Shown here: positions 52,642 to 57,967 of the stretch, piece after piece
Numbering within the stretch: the stretch's first letter is position 1
Layout: the number at the start of each line of letters is the position of its first letter
Assembly: GCA_003254885.1 (NCBI GenBank)
Contig: QANT01009063.1
Location: forward strand, 1 to 57,967
From: Purshia tridentata
Lineage: Eukaryota > Streptophyta > Magnoliopsida > Rosales > Rosaceae
Length of the DNA stretch: 57,967 nt
Direction of reading: 5' to 3'
Notes under the pieces: model-generated
The model's database searches: none
What the model saw: the letters and a program-made list of their open reading frames with translations, nothing else
What the model was told of the DNA's origin: nothing
Translations under genes and position numbers: made by a program

Positions 52642-54257
52642 AGATTTCATGATTTAACAAAAAAGTCGATTTGTTTAGGCCAAATTCAAATTTAGTCATG
52701 TAGTTTACTTATGCATATTTTATCTTGCAACGGGCGTGATAAGAGACTAGTAGTTGATTCGAGAACACATGTATAATTTGGTCAACTTGATAAACAAAAA
52801 TAATATGTGATCGACTTTCATGATTTGAGGTATTTTAGATGTGACAATATGCTAAATCATCCAAAAGGTTAAAAAACGCTTGGATGTGTGCTTCATGCCC
52901 TATGTTTGTATAACAAAATTAGATAATTATGGATGTCTTCTCGTATTACAAACATTAAGAAATTAGATATAAAAATAACACAATTAAAACTGTAGAGACC
53001 AAAGTAGAATTTAGCAGAAACTGTAGGGACAAAAACAAAATTTGGCTTGTTTTAGAGGGAGGTGCAACTTTAGTGGTGATGGAGAAAGGCACCCCTGTCC
53101 CTACTGAAATTGTCCTCTTCTCCCTCACTTACGCCACAGCCAAGAGAACACTGTCGTCGTCCCTTCATCATCACAGCGTCTTCTGCAGCTACGCATTTGT
53201 CCCATCGTCACTCTTCTCCTATCGACATCGTGCCTAGATGTATTGCTTTTGTTGTTTATCGTGGATTGTTGATTGTTGGGTGACTTGTGTCCAAGTAGAC
53301 CATGCTGAGAGCTGCTCTTCCATTTTTCTTTTTATAATGAGAACTGGTCCTGCATTAAATTGACTGAAATGCTTAATAAAACTCTATTTACACATACATA
53401 CTTTGTTCTCCGCCTAATATCTTAAAATAAGATGATATTCAATATAAGCACATCTAACTCAATCGACCCACACATATTTTTTTTGCTAGGATTGGGAATA
53501 GGCCAAAAAAGAACTGGATTTTGTTCTGAATCCGATGTAATTAACCGGATATGAATTTTTTATCTCAATCTAATAATTTGATTACGATTCAAATTTAATA
53601 ATTCATTAACTTAACAAATCAAATATAGATTAGAGCTAATTTGATCCGATATCAATGTATTTTTTTTTATCTCGAGACAATTAAACAAATGAAACTTTCT
53701 TGTATTAGGATTTTACTTTGTTAATGCTTACTACATTAATGTAACTTAGGTAATTTAGATATGAATGATGGTTGTGAACTTGTGCTCATGTTTGTGTTGA
53801 ACTGCATATCCTATTGGAGTTTTCAAGGTTCTAGCTTGAGTCGCAACTTTTTAAGCAATCCAAGTAAACCTAGGAAACACTCAAAAAACAAACAAACAGG
53901 ACTCTGCCAGATTTTCGATAGAGTTTGTGGGGAAATGTAATAGAGCCTACATAGCAAAACATACCCAAGAATGTCATAATATCTAAACATCGCAAAATCA
54001 CAAAAGGAATTGGATAGAGAATGTGATTGTGTTTGTAAACATCCAACTTGTTGCCAAAATCTTGAGGTACACCGTACACTCATCTCGAGCCACACAAACC
54101 TAACACCAAAAAACTCTATCTATCTAGTAATAGGTTGAACTGCAATCGGCTGGACTGGAGATAGGAATCTTCTAACCTCCTATAACTCTCAAAAGCATAG
54201 ATCTTCATGTCATCATCGTCGACTATATCTCCATAGGATAGATTTTTTTCCATGTCT

Positions 54258-56294
54258 GACAAAAAAACTGGAATAAGTGCATGTTGCTTTCAATGTTCCT
54301 GCAAACCAGTATTTTATGTTGTTATCAATATAAAATAACTAGAAAACCTTATATGCATGTATGTATATAATTTTGGTTGAAATGCTTACTGAAAACTTGA
54401 ACTTGTTTTCTACCCCCACTACTAGGAAGAGCTGTGGGCTTGACATCTAAAAGTGGTCCACAAGTGTATCCAGGACCTGGTGCCATTAAAGTAAGATTTA
54501 GAGGGGCATGTCCAGCAACACTTCCCTCCAACCTGCCAACTTTGATTACAAAGGAAGAGGATGAGTTGGAGGGGTTGGTAGCCCCTCAGGCATCAAGAAG
54601 GCCACTGCGGCAGCAATACTGCTCTGTTCTGTTTTCTGGCAAAGCATCCGGCATGAGATCAACTATGACAGGGTCTTTCTTGCGGCAATGTGGCACTTCG
54701 AACTTGAAGGCTGAGCAATTCCTTGTTTGGTTGCAAGGGCACCACTCATTGACCAAATCACCTCATTCTTTTCCCATGTCCACCCCAGCTTCCAACCAGG
54801 TTTGTCCACATGATGATACTGATAGTAGTTTTGAATGGTTACCCTTGCCTGCAAACTTTTCTGTTAGTCTTCATCATTCTTAGACTTTAAGGTTGCACAT
54901 TGTTAAGTCTTGGGGTTAGTGAGGAATGGTGAGAAAATGAGATATACTAGGGTTCGATTCAGTCCAACGTAACTAAAAAAATGTGTTGCACATTGTTTAT
55001 AGGCTTAACATGCTGAGTACAATCCTGGAATGTCATTTTAGACATATACATGTGAAACAAAGAGAGGCATGCAGTCTATGTCTGTTCAAACTTCAGAGGG
55101 TAGTTAACTATAAGAAAGAATTGAAACTAAATCAACTTTTCTGTTTTGTTATTGATTAGTGACATGGTTAATGTAACTGGAAGGATTAAAAATACAAAGC
55201 TGAATTAAAATCTAATCATTTTCCTGCTTATGGATTTTTACTTTTCTCTGGGTAGTCCAAGACGGAAGTTGTTTAGATCCCCCCTATTAGATCGATCTTA
55301 ATTCCAACTCATATGATTGTGTAAATTAATCCCATAATTGATCGTCTGATCTCCAAGAATCATGGGACTTGTTGGCACTCCTAGAACGACTCCTAGGATC
55401 ATGTTGATAACTTTATTTTGGGCCATTATTGATTATTTTGCACAGATCAGCAATATTATTGTACATTTCCTTATATATATGAGAAGATATTGGCAATCTC
55501 TTCAATATAGGTTGACATTATTTGAATCTTAAATGTACCTAATAAAAAAAGCAGATTTCTTAAACCGCCCATAAGAACCATATATTCTGGCTTTTTATCA
55601 GGAGAATATTCAACAATACCTTCCATATATCAACGATCAAGTTTTATTACCCCAAAAGGAATTATAAAGACCTTATAATAATCAAATTGGTGTTTCTGAG
55701 ATGCATATATTTTAATCAAAATTAAACTCGTTCTTTACATTTGACGCATGGAAAGCATGATAATAATGGTGTTAGATTATCAATAGGAATCGCATAAAGG
55801 CATTAGGCATGCATGTGCATACAGTTACTTGAAAGAAATATCAAATCCAAATCTACTCAAAAGGTTAGTCATGTCCACAAATTTATTCATTACTATAATG
55901 AAATTATATTGTAAGGTTCAGACTCTCAGAGGAGTCTAGTTGCCTCAGTCCTCATGTTAAATGCCAGGTTGATAAATTTTCTAATAGTTTAGTATATAAT
56001 TGAAGTATATATTGAACCAAGCTGCATGAAGATTTGAGCAGAATCACCGCATACTAACCAAATAGCCATCATCTGTCCATTGATAAGTGTCAAAAGTAAC
56101 CGTGAAATTTTTATTTGGGTCCAAGGAATCATAGCAATTTGCAAAGCAAAAATAATAAGCATCCAAATTAACAATATAGGATGCTGAGAACAAGAATGAT
56201 ATATATGATTCTTCATGCCTGATAAACCGCACATAGCGACTAAAAATATGCCCACCAGTGCAAAAGGCCACAAACAAGAATGGAACAATGCCAT
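54258..56294 (-). pseudogene. COBRA-like gene, copy 2, truncated and frameshifted
   Basis: Exon 1 starts at 56294 (MALFHSCLWPFALVGIFLVA). Exon 2 equivalent is 56059-56138, exon 3 equivalent 54390-54848, and an exon 4 fragment lies at about 54258-54298. Several defects are visible. The exon 2 acceptor reads AA instead of AG next to 56138. Exon 3 has a one-base deletion at the NCSSF position (about 54718-54724) and further indels near 54588-54595, so it is 459 rather than 454 bases. Homology stops inside exon 4, so the CCVS motif, the C-terminal half and the GPI signal are absent. Exon 2 retains the Tyr codon that is a stop in copy 1. Introns and upstream sequence are also homologous to copy 1, which shows a tandem duplication of the whole locus followed by decay. 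Confidence 0.85.
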
Positions 56295-57967
56295 TTTTAT
56301 TTATTTATGAGAATTACCAGAAGCAAGGAGAGAGAAGAGATTGAATAGAAGTTTTTATGGTCCAATGAGAGACATACCTTGTTCCCAAGTTGACTTCATA
56401 AACAAGAAGAAATGTCCTGCATCAGTCTAGAGAAACCCAATTTCTGCTCATTCATCTTTTTCCTTGCTATACTCAAACAAGAACCATTGAAAATATCACC
56501 TGCTTCCTTAATTGGATATGGAAGCGGAGGGTTCCATGTTGGCACGTACGTCCTCTCAACACAAAAACACATTTTTTACTTGACCTTTAATATTAGCTAT
56601 TTGTAACATTTTTTCTTTTTGGCCTTTATTTGTACATTTTCTAAGTGTGATTAAAGTTACGTAAAATTTTCAATTTATATTAAACGGTTTAGATCGAAAC
56701 ATACATACAAAACAAATAGAGAATTCCTAATTTATATCCAGTAGCTCCCTTTAATCTGAAGCTTGGGTCATGATGAGGTTCTGTTGGGAGTCCCAGGTCT
56801 AAGTCTCAGGTCTGGGTGCGAGGCTCGGATCTCGTGTAAGGGGTTCGAAGCCCAAATTTGGCGCCTACCATTTGGGGTCAACAGTCCAGAATTCAAAGTC
56901 TAAAAGATTAATTAATAATGAGTAATAATGCAATTCAATCATGCATATTAAATATATGAGGCCCGACTTTATTATAAGCTAGCTGCTTTTCACGATATTG
57001 ACGGACCATGCATGTTAAATGAGGCCTGACTTTCCTTATTAGCTAATTGCTTGCATGACATTGAGTGATCATTTGTGCAGTTATGGCATTTCTAAAACAC
57101 TTACTTATTATGAATGTATATATTTATTGTATTTATATTTAGGTTAATTGACTTTAAATACTAAATTTTAATAAGTTTTTAGTTTAGATACCAAAATTTA
57201 ATAGCATTTTAGATTATGTATTAGTTGAAAAGTTAAACATAATAATATAGTAAAGGGTACTATAATTCACAAATATTACATCACATGCCACTACAATAAA
57301 ATATATATATATATATTACATCCATACTGTTACATAAATTTATACTATATTGTATTAAAACTAAAAAAAATCAATCCAATCAAATATTAACTGTGACTGT
57401 CTTACAATTTAGTTGTGATTGTCTTGATAAGTTAAAAAAGACAACTCCCACCACTATACTAAGTATTATTTTGAGTAAAAGTATTGTTTTGACCTCTATT
57501 TATATTATATTGTAATACAATTTCTCTTAAAAAAATTTCAATTCAGTCACAACCTAACTGTGACTGTATCACAATTTAGCTGTAACTTTTATTCAGTCAC
57601 AACTAAATTTGAAGTTGAGTGTTGTACAGTCAGAACTAAAACTGAAGTTGAGACTAGGGGTGCACACGGATCGGTTATCCGATCTACAAACCATTATCCA
57701 TATCCAATCCACAATTTGCGGTATAGCAATTTTTATATCCATATCTGATCCACAAATTCGGATATCTACAAGTTCAGATATTCACAAAATCGAATCGGAT
57801 CGGATAACGGATAATATCCAAATAATAACATAAAAATTATTTAGCAAGTACACAACATAAAATCATCCCTCAAATTAATTTAATAGTTACACAATATAAA
57901 ATTCACAAATTAAGACAAGCCTCAAACATAACAAGTTCCTACTTTCTAGTAGTTCTAAACTATATAC
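56295..57967. other. intergenic region at the end of the window
   Basis: The first 150 bases are homologous to the promoter of copy 1. The rest is AT-rich, with an AT microsatellite at about 57300-57317 and repeated CAGTCACAAC motifs between 57535 and 57610. No gene is supportable. Confidence 0.5.

Larger units (their letters stand above)
51729..54257. other. intergenic region between the two COBRA-like copies
   Basis: The first 150 bases are the promoter of copy 1 and resemble the sequence upstream of copy 2. A hairpin with 11-base arms lies at 52601-52641. A somewhat GC-richer stretch near 53040-53260 has no ORF that I recognise. The 3' exons of copy 2 are missing from here. Confidence 0.5.

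Noticed and set aside
54434..54883. Plus-strand ORF of 149 residues
   Set aside because: It is the antisense of the frameshifted exon 3 of the COBRA-like pseudogene.
56840..56900. LTR retrotransposon primer-binding site (TTGGCGCC...)
   Set aside because: The short match is not followed by a recognisable gag region and no flanking LTR pair was found.

Overview
This window is plant nuclear DNA. Every multi-exon gene has GT-AG introns, the intergenic DNA is AT-rich, and the products are plant-specific or plant-typical: a bHLH iron regulator, plastid triosephosphate isomerase, alkaline/neutral invertase, a tapetal type III polyketide synthase and COBRA-like GPI-anchored proteins. A woody eudicot, possibly of the rose family, fits the gene structures and the sequence flavour, but I cannot prove the family from the sequence alone.

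Layout. From 1.5 to 3.8 kb (+) lies a bHLH121-type transcription factor with two abutting upstream ORFs. From 7.1 to 10.8 kb (+) lies plastid triosephosphate isomerase in nine coding exons. From 11.9 to 19.1 kb there are three small, mutually related membrane proteins (11.9 kb +, 16.4 kb -, 18.9 kb -). Among them sit a single-exon PLC-X-domain phosphodiesterase (13.8-14.8 kb, -) and a decayed fragment of a second copy of it. From 20.0 to 29.5 kb (-) lies a ten-exon Urb2/Npa2-type nucleolar ribosome-biogenesis protein whose upstream region carries two telo-boxes. From 29.7 to 33.4 kb there is non-genic DNA with a suspicious low-quality patch (including an N) and a 373-bp foldback element flanked by a perfect 9-bp target duplication. 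From 33.4 to 37.3 kb (+) lies a cytosolic alkaline/neutral invertase. From 38.5 to 40.9 kb (+) lies an ERD2-like receptor-family protein. From 41.6 to 43.1 kb (-) lies a LAP5/PKSB-type polyketide synthase. From 44.3 to 47.6 kb (-) lies a 5'-methylthioadenosine nucleosidase. From 48.9 to 56.3 kb (-) lies a tandem pair of COBRA-like genes: one complete except for an in-frame stop, the other heavily decayed.

How the genes relate. There is no operon-like functional unit. The invertase, polyketide synthase and methylthioadenosine nucleosidase appear in the same neighbourhood as their Arabidopsis counterparts (recalled loci At4g34860, At4g34850, At4g34840). An ERD2-like gene and an MTN gene are neighbours at the recalled loci At4g38790 and At4g38800. 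So 33-48 kb looks like an ancestral block before fractionation. I found no credible novel multi-gene system. The most informative oddities are the decaying COBRA-like tandem pair, the Mutator-type foldback element, the family of three small membrane proteins and the tandem uORFs.
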